64,000 nt of DNA, taken from positions 12,233,580-12,297,579 of the forward strand of contig NC_091104.1 in assembly GCF_024713975.1 (NCBI RefSeq), in the 5' to 3' direction. Each line of letters starts with the position of its first letter. The stretch's first letter is position 1. The notes beneath the pieces were generated by a model. It ran no database searches. It was not told the origin of the DNA and saw nothing but the letters and a program-made list of their open reading frames with translations. A program made the position numbers and the translations under genes. The DNA comes from Paralichthys olivaceus (taxonomy: Eukaryota; Chordata; Actinopteri; Pleuronectiformes; Paralichthyidae). This document shows, in pieces, positions 31,879 to 48,622 of the stretch.

Positions 31879-34800
31879 AAGAGAAAACTTGTACAATGAG
31901 ATCTACAGAAGCATTCTCAGAGTCTACAGTAACAATTACTTGCACTTAATGCAGAGCTGAACTTGCTTATTTCCTCTTTTAATTACAATTCAAAACTGAT
32001 TCAAAATCTGAAAATAATTGACCCCAGCTCCGACCATTACAAAGCTTTGCTCTCACATATGAGGAAATCAGAACAAAGTCCTTCACAGAAATGAAAGACA
32101 AAGTCCCAGATTTAGTTTGACTGCCTGACCAGTCCAAAGTGCAACATCTGCTAATATGTTGGTGCATGTAACAACCTATGAGACAAGAAAACATAACCAG
32201 ACCTGACAACTGTGGTTATAGTCTCCTCACATTCCACCACAACATTCACTTCATGTGTGTTTATTTCTTTTTGTTTTCTCTGCTCCTCATGTTGTTGTGT
32301 TTTTTTACATTGATATATTGTATGATTCATTCTTCAGAATCAAACTGCTATGTTTTGTGAATTTATTATTATTATTATTGTTATCGTTATTATTTAATGT
32401 AACTCTCATGCCGATAAAGCTTATTGAAGTGAATTGAATTGAGCGACATGGAGAGAGTGTGAAGAGAGAGGGAGCTCTTTACATTAACTTTTAATATTAT
32501 TACAGCCTTTGTGAGGTTTCTGATGTGATCACTGTATTTCCCAGTGTAAAAGTAGTCCTATGTACTCAAATAAATACCAGTACTATCCCGTATGAATCGT
32601 GCATCTTCTGCTTTTAAACATTTAAAAAACAAATTAATGGATTCAGTCAACAGAAACGCTGGAGTAAGGATACAGGAAGTGTTTTATTACTTTTATTTGT
32701 GACATTTCCAGGAGGGCGATAGAGAAACTGTGGTGAAAGGTCATTTTCACTGTGTATTCTGCTTTGAACCATGTGGGGTACGTGGAGAAAATCTACGAGA
32801 TGGCTTTCGTGGCTGAACCACAGCCACAGCTTTTCACATGGGAACAGATGTGAAAAGTAAGTCATGCCACAGCCACTCTGAGGCAAAACCACAGCTGTCT
32901 AGGCTGGGTTACCATGTGAATGCAGACCTCGTTTAACTATAGTGACTGTAGGGAAAGGTCTGAGAAAGGAGGACTGAAACGCGGTGAGATTTCAAATTGT
33001 GCATAATTATTACTTATACTATATTTGGTATGTACAGTTCATTTGTGACTATCCTAAAAAACACTCCAGATTTGTACAGTTGGCTCTATCATTTGTAAAA
33101 CAAAATAATAATAATAGAATTAAGTATGTGTGAGGCACATCATGTATGGAGAGAGGAAGGGGGCCCAGCGAGTGCTTGTGTATAGGGCCCAGAATTTTGT
33201 GCTAGGCCCTGTATAGCCGTGTATGGTTACAACTTTCAGTGTATCCAGTCAGGTGGTTTTTAGCAGCTCATAAAGTCAGAGGGAGAAAAAGTGAACCTGT
33301 CAGCAGCTTCAATCATTCAGTCATTGAAATAAGGAATGAGGGATCATGTGTTCACTGAGCTATGAGCATTTTAATTGTGGGTACACCTCCAGCCTGGCAT
33401 GTGCCAAGGTGGCCAAGATGCAGTCTGGTTAAATGTAAATATGTTATTTTTTGCTGAGCGATAGAATTAAAGCAACGTGTCTGACACATCCTCTGTTATT
33501 AGTCAAATGTGCATTGTGTAAGATTTAGGTGAAAATAATCTATTGGCAGGGGGGAGGGGTTTAAAGATGTGATTGGACCAACCCAGTGCCAATTAAACGA
33601 ATAATGCTGATTTACATGTTTTATGAACCACTACGACAAAAAAAAGCAAACTGCATCAGCCCAAAAGTTACGTAGGCTCACAGGAAAAGTTACCAGTCCA
33701 GTGCTGCAAGTGAGTGTTTCAAATGATTGGAAATGTCAGTGACACATTACACTCACTCACCCGAGAGTTTGTTTAAGAGATTTACTGGAATGATCCAGAT
33801 GGATCAAAGTGTTATTTGAAGTTGTGCCACCCACCTTTCCCCAAAAAAATGTAAAAAATTTAATCCAGACAAGACAGTTGACTAAAATCATGAGTTTGCG
33901 CTGTCAGTCTGCCAACCAGTAATACCTCTATACATATAATGTACACACAACTGCATTCACATTTCTGATTCGCTACATTTAATTTAATTTCATGCATGTG
34001 TTTGCACAGTTTACACACTTCCTGTTTAAACTTTGCCGGTAAAGAGTTTATATGTTCTGCAAATTTTACCCACCAGACTAAAAGAAGATTGAGCAAATAA
34101 AACAAAGAACTGAGAAATATTCCCCAGGATGTGAGGGATTTATTTTAGTTTCAATTTGGTTTTAAAGATTTTTTAGATTGTTTTATTTGGGAAAATCTGT
34201 CACAAGGCTCTCGACGTGACCGCCGACCATAAAGACTCAAAGACACAAGTTTAAAGATGTCATTTAACTCATTTACCACTCATCTCATGCACTTGCCTGT
34301 TTGTTAATATCCTGCAGATAAAGAGTTCAGTGTACACTCTCAAGTCTGTGTGTACACAGACTCTGGTTCTGCCCTATTTGAAAAGTACACATATTTTTGG
34401 CTGCATTTGAAAGCAACAGACACAAAACAAATTGATGTATCACATATGTCTGTAATTTTTTTAATTCTGTATAACTTTCAAATTTGCAAATAAAAAGCAA
34501 AATACTCAAGCAGTTCAACAAAGGTTGAATTAGTTGAAGAACCAATAACACAAAATACATAAGAAAAAACACATGCATATTACAAGTAAAAGTCCAAATA
34601 TTCTAAATCCTACTAAAGTAAAATTATTGTAATGTCATCAATAAAGTTTAAGTGTCAAAATTGCCACTTTTATTACATATTAGATATTAATATATAACCT
34701 ATTGAATTACTGTTGGTCAGTGTGGAGCTTGTTCTTTTACTTTATATAATATTTCATTTATATATCAGTGGTTCCCAACCTAGTGGTCAAGTTGCTCCAA

Positions 34801-35504
34801 AGGGTCACCAGATCAACCATAGATATTTTAAAAGTGAGTAGAGGACCCAAAAACATATATACTTATATACATATTTACTGTTTTCTACTATTCATCTTTT
34901 TCATCTTTCACTTCACAGTTAGCAATCTGAAATCCAGCACAACAGTGAGGCAATGCATCTGAAATGAAGGCGAGTAAAACTAGCCTTCGTTTACTGCTTT
35001 ACACCAACAGTGATCAGGTTGATTGTCATGTTGTAAAGAGATTATAGTACATTTCAAAGTATCTAATGAAAGTGCAATAACAGTAAATATAAACAGGTTA
35101 TGATTTCAACACTTATCGTGTCATATGATCAACTGGGTCACATTCATTTCAGAAAATATGATGTTAATATTCCTAAAACAGTTTGACTCATCATTGTCAT
35201 CAGACAAATGTCTCTGAATCTGAATCGGCAGCATGAATCACATGACCTTGGAACAATGACCAGTCACCTGACCTGCTGTTCTTGAGGTTGAATGTGGGTC
35301 GTCAACCTGATGTTTGTCGGAATAAGTGGTTATCAGGGAGTTGCCAGTAAAGATCAACCATAGATATTTTAAAAGTGAGTAGAGGACCCAAAAACATATA
35401 TACTTATATACATATTTACTGTTTTCTACTATTCTTCTTTTTCATCTTTCACTTCACAGTTATAGATTTTTAAGACACATTAGCAATCTGAAATCCAGGA
35501 CAAA

Positions 35505-36365
35505 TTTTCAATTCAATTCAATTTTATTTGTATAGCACCAAATCATAATATACATTATCTCAAGGCACTTTACATAGAAGGTCAGGACCTTAAAATACAA
35601 AATATTAAGAAACCCAACAGTTCCCACAATGAGCAAGCACTTTGGCGACTGTGGAGAGGAAAAACTCCCTCATTAACAGGGACAAACCTCTAGCAGAACC
35701 AGGTTCAATGTGGACGGTCATCTGCCTCAACCGGTTGGGGTGAGCAAAGAAAACGGGGGAAGGAGATGAGAGATGGGTGGAAAAGAGAGGAGAGAAGAGA
35801 GAGGGATAGTGGAGAGGGGGAAGTAGGTGAGAGAAAGACCGGGGACACTTGAGCGCCATCAGGTATCAGATCTGACCAGTTAAAAATGGAACAACAGTGT
35901 AAAGACTATTCATTACTGTGGATAACAGACACATTTGATATCATAATGAATTACTGCGATATTGTAATTAGTAATAGGGGAAGTTGTTGTCCTGAGGTTC
36001 CGGGGTCAGAGATATCTGAAATGAGAGAGAAAGAAGAGAGAGAGAGGCTATGGGAGTACAAAGTGAAATAGTCATTGACATGTATTAAAATAAATAAATG
36101 AGTGAATGTGGGGGGGCAGAGAGACAGAGAGAAGTGGAGAGGTGCTCAGTGGATGATGGGAGTTCCCCCAGCAGTCTAGACCTATAGCAGCATAACTAAG
36201 TGATGGTTCAGGACTCAACTGATCCAGAACTAACTATAGGCTTTATCAAAAAGGAACGTTTTAAGTTTAACTTTAAATGCTCAGATGTTGTCTGCCTCCC
36301 GAACCCAGAGTGGGAGTTGGTTCCACAAGAGAGCCTGTGTTTTGTGAACGAAGTGATCTATTTGG
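35505..36365. mobile_element. Teleost dispersed repeat inserted in unit A
   Basis: It starts TTCAATTCAATTCAATTTTATTTGTATAGCACC and carries CAAGGCACTTTACATAGAAGGTC, AAACCCAACAGTTCCCACAATGAGCAAGCAC and GGAAAAACTCCCT. It ends in the GTCTGCCTCCCGAACCC...GGTTCCACAAGAG segment. These landmarks belong to a very abundant teleost non-coding repeat. It is absent from unit B, so it inserted after the duplication or was lost from B. Its class is not known to me with certainty. Confidence 0.7.
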
Positions 36366-36689
36366 ATCATACCTATACAACATTCTAGGTATAGCTACAT
36401 TGAAACAAATGTCATGGAATTGGATGGATATTAAATCACCATCTATTAAGTATTGGAAATGAACAGTTGAAGAGATTAAAGAAATGGAAATAATCACTTT
36501 TAAATTGAGGAAAGGAAAAGAGGAATTTGGTGAAGTGGAATAGGAAATGATGAAGAAAATAACAGGAGAGTAGCAGGATGACAGCATATACAACCACGTG
36601 TGTTTTCAATTTAGAATGTACAAAGATTTAAAGCTAAAGGCTGCAGGACGATTGACACTTTAACTTTGAATATTTGTAATGCAATACCT

Positions 36690-37070
36690 GCAATAAAGTA
36701 ACAACAGCTTTATTGGCCATCTTTACATACATACACATACACGGAATATGACAACTTTTTCCGTTGCTCTCAACACACAGAAATAGACACAAAAGCAAGG
36801 ACAACAAAGCAGAAAAAGGTTTAGCAAACATTTAACTACTATATACAAGTATGAATATAAATATAGATGAACATAAAACACAACAACCCAATGACAATGA
36901 ATTAGAGAAATAGTGCAATGATGCAGAGTTGCTAGAATAAATATGGCAGTGTTGAAGTCCACTGTCATCTCCACAGTTTTGAGATTGTTCAGCTCCAGGT
37001 TGTACTGACCACACCAGAGGGCCAGCTGTTCAACCCCCGTCTGTGCGCAGACTCATATAGAAGTTATTTG
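36690..37070 (-). mobile_element. 5'-truncated LINE fragment
   Basis: The minus strand encodes EQLALWCGQYNLELNNLKT followed by VEMTVDF, a conserved reverse-transcriptase stretch. It then goes straight to a tail beginning with the complement of TTTATTGGCCATCTTTACATAC. It is a dead fragment and is not found in unit B. Confidence 0.65.
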
Positions 37071-37104
37071 CATGTTGGTTTTTGTGAAATACACAAATTA
37101 AAAT

Positions 37105-37325
37105 GAATTAAACTCTTAATGAGCCTATGTCGATAACATATTTTCTCTGAAAACTGATATGTTTATTAATTTATTTTAAACTATTACACATTTAAAAAGT
37201 ACTGTGGAAGTTGATCTTGTCACCCCCTCACCATAAAGTTTTTAATTTTTTGCAGTGTTACAAACACACCAGGAGAGGGCAGCATTTTCCTGCTTAAGCA
37301 GTATTTCCGTTCATTGGTTCATTCC
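37105..37325. repeat. Low-copy repeat R1, second of three
   Basis: Matches 27620-27845 almost base for base, and 46460-46680 less closely. Confidence 0.75.
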
Positions 37326-37389
37326 ATCCGCTAAGTGATTTAACAAGCAGATATATTCCACTCATATCTCTGTAATATCCATCCTCTCT

Positions 37390-37720
37390 GTAATTTCCTC
37401 AACACAAACTGACACACAAAAAAACATCCGAGAAATGTTTAGAAATTCCATATTCAAAATATCTAAGAAGGAAAGAGAGATCAAGAACTAAAATGGAACA
37501 ACATCATCAAATTGAAAGAGCACAATCTGTGAACTTCTCGTTTAACTGAACCAAATTTCTATGTTTTTGAGAAAATAAATCTTTATTTTCCAATTAAGAT
37601 TCCTTCGTAGATAAATGAGAAACTCCATCAACGACACAGGATGCTCCTCAACTCTGTCTTTAGAAAACACAATAAACTGAACCACAATCATTTGAGAACA
37701 CTGGTAGAAACAAACATGAA
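37390..37720. repeat. Relic copy of the vgll2 3' flank
   Basis: Close match to 47548-47880 (AAAACATCC, ATCAAGAACTAAAATGGAAC, GGATGCTCCTCA, AACACTGG and others), which lies downstream of the vgll2 stop codon. It was carried here by the segmental duplication without the gene. Confidence 0.8.
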
Positions 37721-38827
37721 CTCCAATGGTACTAGTTTAGCTGGATTACATGCAAAAGCCTCAAACATTACAAATTAAGGTTCAAAGACACTCGTATTCT
37801 ATTATGGGATTACACACATTTTGGTGTGAGTATTGCAAATCTAGCCCATATGTGTGTTACCCTGGAAACAAGTAAAAATGCTAACTTGGGTTGAAGTTAA
37901 TTAGTGTCCTCAATAAGGATGACAAAGATTGTTGTACAGCTGAACAGGGACACTGTATGTGGAGTGAGCGAGGATAGAGCTGTGGAGCAAAAGAAAAGCC
38001 GTCTCTGAAAACAAGGTCATTCATCCATCCATCCATCCATCTATTATCTATACCACTTATCTTTTGATCATGCATTCATCACTATGAGCTTTGATTCGTG
38101 AAAAAGGAAACTCCCTTCCACAAGTGATACATTTGTCAGGTGGTCCAACCAGCTCATTGTTGCATTCTGGTCAACAAAAAAACTGATAATTTTAAGATTC
38201 AATACAAGAAATAATTTACAGTTTGCATTTTAGAGGAGAACAGCAGTATTAAAGTGAGGAACCTACAGACTCAAGATCCAGGTTCCTTTGGAGTGGTCAG
38301 ATGAAAATAGTAACATGACCAATCTAGTTTAACTTTTGTGGATCTTTCAAATGTCTCACATGGTAGCCCTTATTGGGACACGGGATGAGGATCAGTTGGC
38401 GACTTTGTGTATTCGTGTAGGAATAGATAGCTTCTGTCTGGATCCCTCAGTTGGTGAATCCTGCTCAAGACTGAGGTTAAGACCTCCTACCTCATTTACA
38501 TATGGATACAGAAATAGGGAATTAAATTAATGTGGGTGAATAAAAATGTATAAATACATATACATACATGTATTTATTTTTTTCACCATTTATTTTGATT
38601 GTATCTTATTAATACATTTATTAATTTACACATGTCATTTTTCATCCTCCATACTCTTGCAGCCTTGCCTTTGTGTTGCAAAGGCAAACTTTAATGGTCA
38701 AATAACTCTATTTACAAGGCCCAGTATATCATTGAAGCCACAGTGATGGATGAACGGACAATAAAAAAAAGCGATAAAAATCACAAACACACAAAGGTCT
38801 TCTTTTTTTTTCTCTGAAAGAAAAACA

Positions 38828-38833
38828 TTTATT
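38828..38833 (-). terminator. Polyadenylation signal AATAAA, cathepsin copy 4
   Basis: TTTATT on the plus strand, 285 nt after the stop codon, intact where copy 3 has AATACA. Confidence 0.55.
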
Positions 38834-39117
38834 TCTTCACATTTCTTCACAATCAAAGTTATTCTATTAAAAGTGCACCAGAGTACAGTTCAAACAAGAA
38901 CAACAGCAGTCGATTGATAAGTCAGCTTCTTTATGAAATTAAAGTAAATTCTGCCACAAAGATGAAAGACCTGCAAATACAATAAACAAATTAGTGCACA
39001 GTAAAAATACACACACACACACTTTCAGGCATATCTGTGTACACACACCCACAGGTTTCAGTTAAACAGCAAGAGAGAAAGAAAGGAGAGAGCAGGATGG
39101 ATCATGACCTCACCTTC

Positions 39118-41735
<2,618 letters not shown>

Positions 41736-41882
41736 CCTGACCGACGAAGAAAGAGCAAAAAGTTGAGACTGAACTCTTTGTACTACAGATTTGTACGTTG
41801 GTTTGCCACTGTTGGCTTTGCAGCAGCGCACCTTCATTACAGGAAGTGTGGTCATCTGTGTATGTGTGAGTGTGAGTCTTAC

Positions 41883-41910
41883 CTGTCCTTTTGTAGATGC
41901 AAGTGATGCA
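41883..41910 (-). other. 5' untranslated exon of cathepsin copy 4
   Basis: AAAAGGACAG then GTAAGACTC on the gene strand. The upstream end is estimated from the TATA box at 41932. Confidence 0.6.
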
Positions 41911-41931
41911 GGACTGTGGCAGAGGACCACT

Positions 41932-41940
41932 CTTATATAG
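41932..41940 (-). promoter_or_regulatory. TATA box of cathepsin copy 4
   Basis: CTATATAAG on the gene strand, in the same context as in copy 3. Confidence 0.75.
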
Positions 41941-42394
41941 CCACAATTGGGGTGGGTGCTGCCCTCCCAGGGCCCCAAAGGGGAGAGGTCATTGACGAGC
42001 CTGAATGTTTTTTTTGGCATAAACTTTCTGAATAAATCGATTGAGTAACCAAACTTTCTCTTCAAAATAGTGGAGGCTCCCTGAGGTCCCTTCTCTCACT
42101 GCTACAAACATAATAGTCTCACACTTCTTCAGTAAACATAATGGAATTGAGGTGCAGCATGATTGCTTATGCTGGTGAGCAATTTGTCATTCCTCAAGAA
42201 AGGTAACATCAAGTTTGGGTAACAGAAAAGAAATAGAAGGGAAAGAGAAAGAAAGCAAACTGAGGGCAGAAAACTGTTGCTATATTTGGTGAGCGCACAC
42301 ATTATGAAGTCACACTGACTGTGGTCCCACCGAGGTTCTGCTACTTCCAGTGCAATGTTTTTACATTGGATTTGTCTTGAAAATGACATTAAAC

Positions 42395-42426
<32 letters not shown>

Positions 42427-45400
42427 AAGAGAAAACTTGTACAATGAGATCTACAGAAGCATTCTCAGAGTCTACAGGAACAATTACTTGCACTTAATGC
42501 AGAGCTGAACTCGGTTATTTCCTCTTTTAATTACAATTCAAAACTGATTCAAAATCTGAAAATAATTGACCCCAGCTCCGACCATTACAAAGCTTTGCTC
42601 TCACATATGAGGAAATCAGAACAAAGTCCTTCACAGAAATGAAAGACAAAGTCCCAGATTTAGTTTGACTGCCTGACCAGTCCAAAGTGCAACATCTGCT
42701 AATATGTTGGTGCATGTAACAACCTATGAGACAAGAAAACATAACCAGACCTGACAGCTGTGGTTATAGTCTCCTCACATTCCACCACAACATTCACTTC
42801 ATGTGTGTTTATTTCTTTTTGTTTTCTCTGCTCCTCATGTTGTTGTGTTTTTTTACATTGATATATTGTATGATTCATTCTTCAGAATCAAACTGCTATG
42901 TTTTGTGAATTTATTATTATTATTATTGTTATCGTTATTATTTAATGTAACTGTCATGCCGATAAAGCTTATTGAAGTGAATTGAATTGAGCGACATGGA
43001 GAGAGTGTGAAGAGAGAGGGAGCTCTTTACATTAACTTTTAATATTATTACAGCCTTTGTGAGGTTTCTGATGTGATCACTGTATTTCCCAGTGTAAAAG
43101 TAGTCCTATGTACTCAAATAAATACCAGTACTATCCCGTATGAATCGTGCATCTTCTGCTTTTAAACATTTAAAAAACAAATTAATGGATTCAGTCGACA
43201 GAAACGCTGGAGTAAGGATACAGGAAGTGTTTTATTACTTTTATTTGTGACATTTCCAGGAGGGTGATAGAGAAACTGTGGTGAAAGGTCATTTTCACTG
43301 TGTATTCTGCTTTGAACCATGTGGGGTACGTGGAGAAAATCTACGAGATGGCTTTCGTGGCTGAACCACAGCCACAGCTTTTCACATGGGAACAGATGTG
43401 AAAAGTAAGTCATGCCACAGCCACTCTGAGGCAAAACCACAGCTGTCTAGGCTGGGTTACCATGTGAATGCAGACCTCGTTTAACTATAGTGACTGTAGG
43501 GAAAGGTCTGAGAAAGGAGGACTGAAACGCGGTGAGATTTCAAATTGTGCATAATTATTACTTATACTATATTTGGTATGTACAGTTCATTTGTGACTAT
43601 CCTAAAAAACACTCCAGATTTGTACAGTTGGCTCTATCATTTGTAAAACAAAATAATAATAATAGAATTAAGTATGTGTGAGGCACATCATGTATGGAGA
43701 GAGGAAGGGGGCCCAGCGAGTGCTTGTGTATAGGGCCCAGAATTTTGTGCTAGGCCCTGTATAGCGGTGTATGGTTACAACTTTCAGTGTATCCAGTCAG
43801 GTGGTTTTTAGCAGCTCATAAAGTCAGAGGGAGAAAAAGTGAACCTGTCAGCAGCTTCAATCATTCAATCATTGAAATAAGGAATGAGGGATCATGTGTT
43901 CACTGAGCTATGAGCATTTTAATTGTGGGTACACCTCCAGCCTGGCATGTGCCAAGGTGGCCAAGATGCAGTCTGGTTAAATGTAAATATGTTATTTTCT
44001 GCTGAGCGATAGAATTAAAGCAACGTGTCTGACACATCCTCTGTTATTAGTCAAATGTGCATTGTGTAAGATTTAGGTGAAAATAATCTATTGGCAGGGG
44101 GGAGGGGTTTAAAGATGTGATTGGACCAACCCAGTGCCAATTAAACGAATAATGCTGATTTACATGTTTTATGAACCACTACGACAAAAAAAAGCAAACT
44201 GCATCAGCCCAAAAGTTACGTAGGCTCACAGGAAAAGTTACCAGTCCAGTGCTGCAAGTGAGTGTTTCAAATGATTGGAAATGTCAGTGACACATTACAC
44301 TCACTCACCCGAGAGTTTGTTTAAGAGATTTACTGGAATGATACAGATGGATCAAAGTGTTATTTGAAGTTGTGCCACCCACCTTTCCCCAAAAAAATTA
44401 AAAAATTAAATCCAGACAAGACAGTTGACTAAAATCACGAGTTTGCACTGTCAGTCTGCCAACCAGTAATACCCCTATACATATAATGTACACACAACTG
44501 CATTCACATTTCTGATTCCCTACATTTAATTTAATTTCATGCATGTGTTTGCACAGTTTACACACTTCCTGTTTAAACTTTGCCGGTAAAGAGTTTATAT
44601 GTTCTGCAAATGTTACCCACCAGACTAAAAGAAGATTGAGCAAATAAAACAAAGAACTGAGAAATATTCCCCAGGATGTGAGGGATTTATTTTAGTTTCA
44701 ATTTGGTTTTAAAGATTTTTTAGATTGTTTTATTTGGGAAAATCTATCACAAGGCTCTCGACGTGACCGCCGACCATAAAGACTCAAAGACACAAGTTTA
44801 AAGATGTCATTTAACTAATTTACCACTCATCTCATGCACTTGCCTGTTTGTTAATATCCTGCAGATAAAGAGTTCAGTGTACACTCTCAAGTCTGTGTGT
44901 ACACAGACTCTGGTTCTGCCCTATTTGAAAAGTACACATATTTTTGGCTGCATTTGAAAGCAACAGACACAAAACAAATTGATGTATCACATATGTCTGT
45001 AATTATTTTAATTCTGTATAACTTTCAAATTTGCAAATAAAAAGCAAAAGACTCAAGCAGTTCAACAAAGGTTGAATTAGTTGAAGAACCAATAACACAA
45101 AATACATAAGAAAAAACACATGCATATTACAAGTAAAAGTCCAAATATTCTAAATCCTACTAAAGTAAAATTATTGTAATGTCATCAATAAAGTTTAAGT
45201 GTCAAAATTGCCACTTTTATTACATATTAGATATTAATATATTACCTATTGAATTACTGTTGGTCAGTGTGGAGCTTGTTCTTTTACTTTATATAATATT
45301 TCATTTATATATCAGTGGTTCCCAACCTAGTGGTCAAGTTGCTCCAAAGGGTCACCAGATCAACCATAGATATTTTAAAAGTGAGTAGAGGACCCAAAAA

Positions 45401-47917
45401 CATATATACTTATATACATATTTACTGTTTTCTACTATTCATCTTTTTCATCTTTCACTTCACAGTTAGCAATCTGAAATCCAGCACAACAGTGAGGCAA
45501 TGCATCTGAAATGAAGGCGAGTAAAACTAGCCAGTAAATATAAACAGGTTATGATTTCAACACTTATCGTGTCATATGATCAACTGGGTCACATTCATTT
45601 CAGAAAATATGATGTTAATATTCCTAAAACAGTTTGACTCATCATTGTCATCAGACAAATGTCTCTGAATCTGAATCGGCAGCATGAATCACATGACCTT
45701 GGAACAATGACCAGTCACCTGACCTGCTGTTCTTGAGGTTGAATGTGGGTCGTCAACCTGATGTTTGCCGGAATAAGTGGTTATCAGGGAGTTGCCAGTA
45801 AATATATTGTATTAATAACATTCACTTCCCTGCACTGACATCTGTCCAAGAATGAGGAACTCAGGGAGGGTTTACCAAAGTAAAGCACAATGTACTGTCT
45901 GTGCACTGTACTTTCTTTTTTAATTTGTGAAGTCCCCAGTTACCAGGCATTCACCTGCACATGTAACAGTGCCAATTATACAGCAGTATTGTGTTACAGA
46001 ATCCAATGTGCATTTTTATTTATTTCATTTTAATTTGTATTGTTGTAATTATACAGAATATTTTGACACACAGTAGTTGTGACATTCCTTGAGAAGGAAG
46101 GTGATAAATACCTATACAACATTCTAGGTATAGCTGCATTAAAACAAACGTCATGGAATTGGATGGATATCAAATCAACATCTATTAAGTATTGGAAATG
46201 GAAACAGTTGAAGAGATTAAAGAAATGGAAAGAATCACTTTTAAATTGGTGAAGTGGAATAGGAAAATGATGGACGAAATAACAGGAGAGTAGCAGGATG
46301 ACAGTATATACAACCACGTCTGTTTTCAATTTGGAACATACAAATACTTAAAGCTAAATGATACAATTGACACTTTAGGTCTGAATACTTGTAAGTCAAT
46401 ACCTGCAATAAATTTAAAAAAAAAAGAAAGTTATAGTATCACAAATGGTGTGTATTCCACACACATCAAACTCTTAATAAGTTAATAATATATTTTCTCC
46501 CCAAAAAATGCAACGTGTTAATTTATTTTTAACTATTTGTGTCAGTGACAGTTGATCTTGTCACCCCCTCACCATGAAGTAACTTTTTTTCATTTTTTGC
46601 AGTGTTACAAACACACCAGGAGAGGACAGCATTTTCCTGCTTATGCAGTATTTCCGTTCAATGGTCAACTCAGGTCTCATTTATTTAAATGTGTGTCAGT
46701 GACAAAATAAATCTCCAGAATTTCATCCGCTAAGTGATTTAACAAACATAATCCTTCCGCTCATATCTCTGTAATATCTAGTATCTCTGTTATTTCCTCA
46801 ACACAAACTGTCACTGTATTCTGGTTAATGCAGTAATTGCTACATCGGATCCATTGACAGCTAAGTAACATAATCTGACAATAGCTGCGGGTGCATCCTA
46901 ACTATGGAGTCGATCCTGAAGGATCCAGTGTGAAAAGGAAACCCTCAGGCCCAGTGACAATGCCAGTGTGAAAAGGCACTAAGATGCTTGGCATGGGAAA
47001 CTGAGAGGAACGCTATCCCCGGTAAACTCTTCTAATTTCATTACTCTTCATGTTTCCTCAGCTTAGAGCCAATCGCATAGTTGGCTGCTCTCTAGCGGGG
47101 GTCACACATAACAGCCACTAAATTGTGACAGTGGCTCAGGCCAGCATACCTCAGTGCATAATCTTATTATCAGATCAATAACACAGCAACATTTGGTGCA
47201 TAGCTGGGATGGCTGGCTTCTTCTCTGGTTGCACATTGCTGGCATTCACCACTCGTTCCCACTTTATAGGTGACAAAGTGTGAATGCAAGCAGGAATTCA
47301 AATGGAAGGCCTTTTAAATGAGAGCAGTCGCTCAGCGTATCCTTGATCACATCTGGCTGCTTTGAGGATTCACACAGCGGCTAAAATATCTGTACATTCT
47401 ACGTAACATAGTACAGTGCTCTTTAAATTAGCACCAGCTCTGATACTACTCATAATATCGTGCAGGAAAAAGTGAGGAGATTCAACAATGTATACCATAA
47501 AAATATTTATTGACATCACAATTCTCTTTGACACAAAAAAATGAGAAATGACACACAAAAAAAACATCCCAGAAATGTTTCAATATTCCACATTCAAAAC
47601 ATCTAAGAATGACAGAGAGATCAAGAACTAAAATGGAACAACATCATCAAATTGAAAGAGCACAATCTGTGAGGTGTCCAGTGCAAACAACTCCTCGTTT
47701 AACTGAACCAAATTTCTGATATGTTTTTGAGAATTAAAGAAATCTTTATTTTACAATAAAGATTCCTTCATAGATAAATGAGAAACTCCATCGACGACAC
47801 AGGATGCTCCTCACCTCTGTCTTTAGAAAACATAATAAACTGAACCACAATCATTTCAGAACACTGGCCGAAACAAACATTTTAGAAATGCACATAAACA
47901 CCAATAAATAGAAACAC

Positions 47918-47923
47918 TTTATT
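47918..47923 (-). terminator. Possible vgll2 polyadenylation signal
   Basis: AATAAA on the minus strand, about 700 nt after the vgll2 stop codon. A second AATAAA lies near 47744. Either could be used. Confidence 0.35.
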
Positions 47924-48338
47924 TCAGACAGCAAAAATATATAATAACAACCCCCCCAAAAATAGGCATTATGATGACAGTCACAAAGCGCAAACCGCCA
48001 TAATTGCCTCCCCTGTTTATCACTGCATGTTGCATTTGTCAAATGCAGATAAGTGGATGATGACGACCACTGTACCAACAAAAGAGCATGAGGCAGAGAT
48101 AACCAGGGACGTTGGAGGGAATCCCTGCTCCCTGCTATTTATCCCCTAGTCCCTTCATTCATCCCCATTTCTCTCTGTCCTCTGTTAAAAGTCTGTTGTG
48201 ATCCTGTCTTTCTCAGTCCAAACAGGTCACCGTGGATCGCACCTCGCCAAGGTCTGTGCCACACCGGCAGCGGCAGGAGAGAGCGAAGCTGTAGAGAGAC
48301 GATCAAGAGGAAGCAACGGGACAGATTGTGGATGGTGA

Positions 48339-48340
<2 letters not shown>

Positions 48341-48386
<46 letters not shown>
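48341..48386. repeat. (CT)n microsatellite
   Basis: About 20 CT repeats in the probable vgll2 3' untranslated region. Confidence 0.95.
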
Positions 48387-48388
<2 letters not shown>

Positions 48389-48483
48389 TTTATCTCCATG
48401 GTGCACACACGTCAACCTGGAGCAAGGCTGTGTACTGGCAGGGGAGGCCAGGAGCAGAGAGAAGGGGGTGGATGGACGGGGAA

Positions 48484-48486
<3 letters not shown>

Positions 48487-48526
<40 letters not shown>
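48487..48526. repeat. (GT)n microsatellite
   Basis: About 20 GT repeats, about 100 bp after the vgll2 stop codon in gene order. Confidence 0.95.
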
Positions 48527-48527
<1 letters not shown>

Positions 48528-48622
48528 CGGTGGGGATAAAGGGACACGCTGCTTCAATAGCGGAGCAGGTCCAGGGACTAATTGGATCTGGTAATGGCTG
48601 GTCAATGTGACTGAAGGGCTCG

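Larger units (their letters stand above)
31510..38640. other. Spacer between cathepsin copies 3 and 4
   Basis: No protein-coding gene is recognised. The stretch up to 37720 belongs to unit A and is mirrored by 42060-47880. It includes a GT/GA microsatellite at 31845-31878, a LINE tail at 32240-32445 and a fragment of the inverted-repeat transposon near 33505-33550. Also present are the dispersed repeat at 35505, a LINE fragment at 36690 and the vgll2 3'-flank relic at 37390-37720. 37730-38560 has no match elsewhere in the window. Confidence 0.6.
42060..48622. other. Spacer between cathepsin copy 4 and vgll2
   Basis: No gene is seen. The stretch to 45535 mirrors unit A closely. 46110-46410 matches 36370-36690. 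46460-46680 is repeat R1. 47548-47880 is the sequence duplicated at 37390. From about 47900 to 48622 lies the probable vgll2 3' untranslated region, with AATAAA on the minus strand at 47918-47923 and two microsatellites. Confidence 0.55.
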
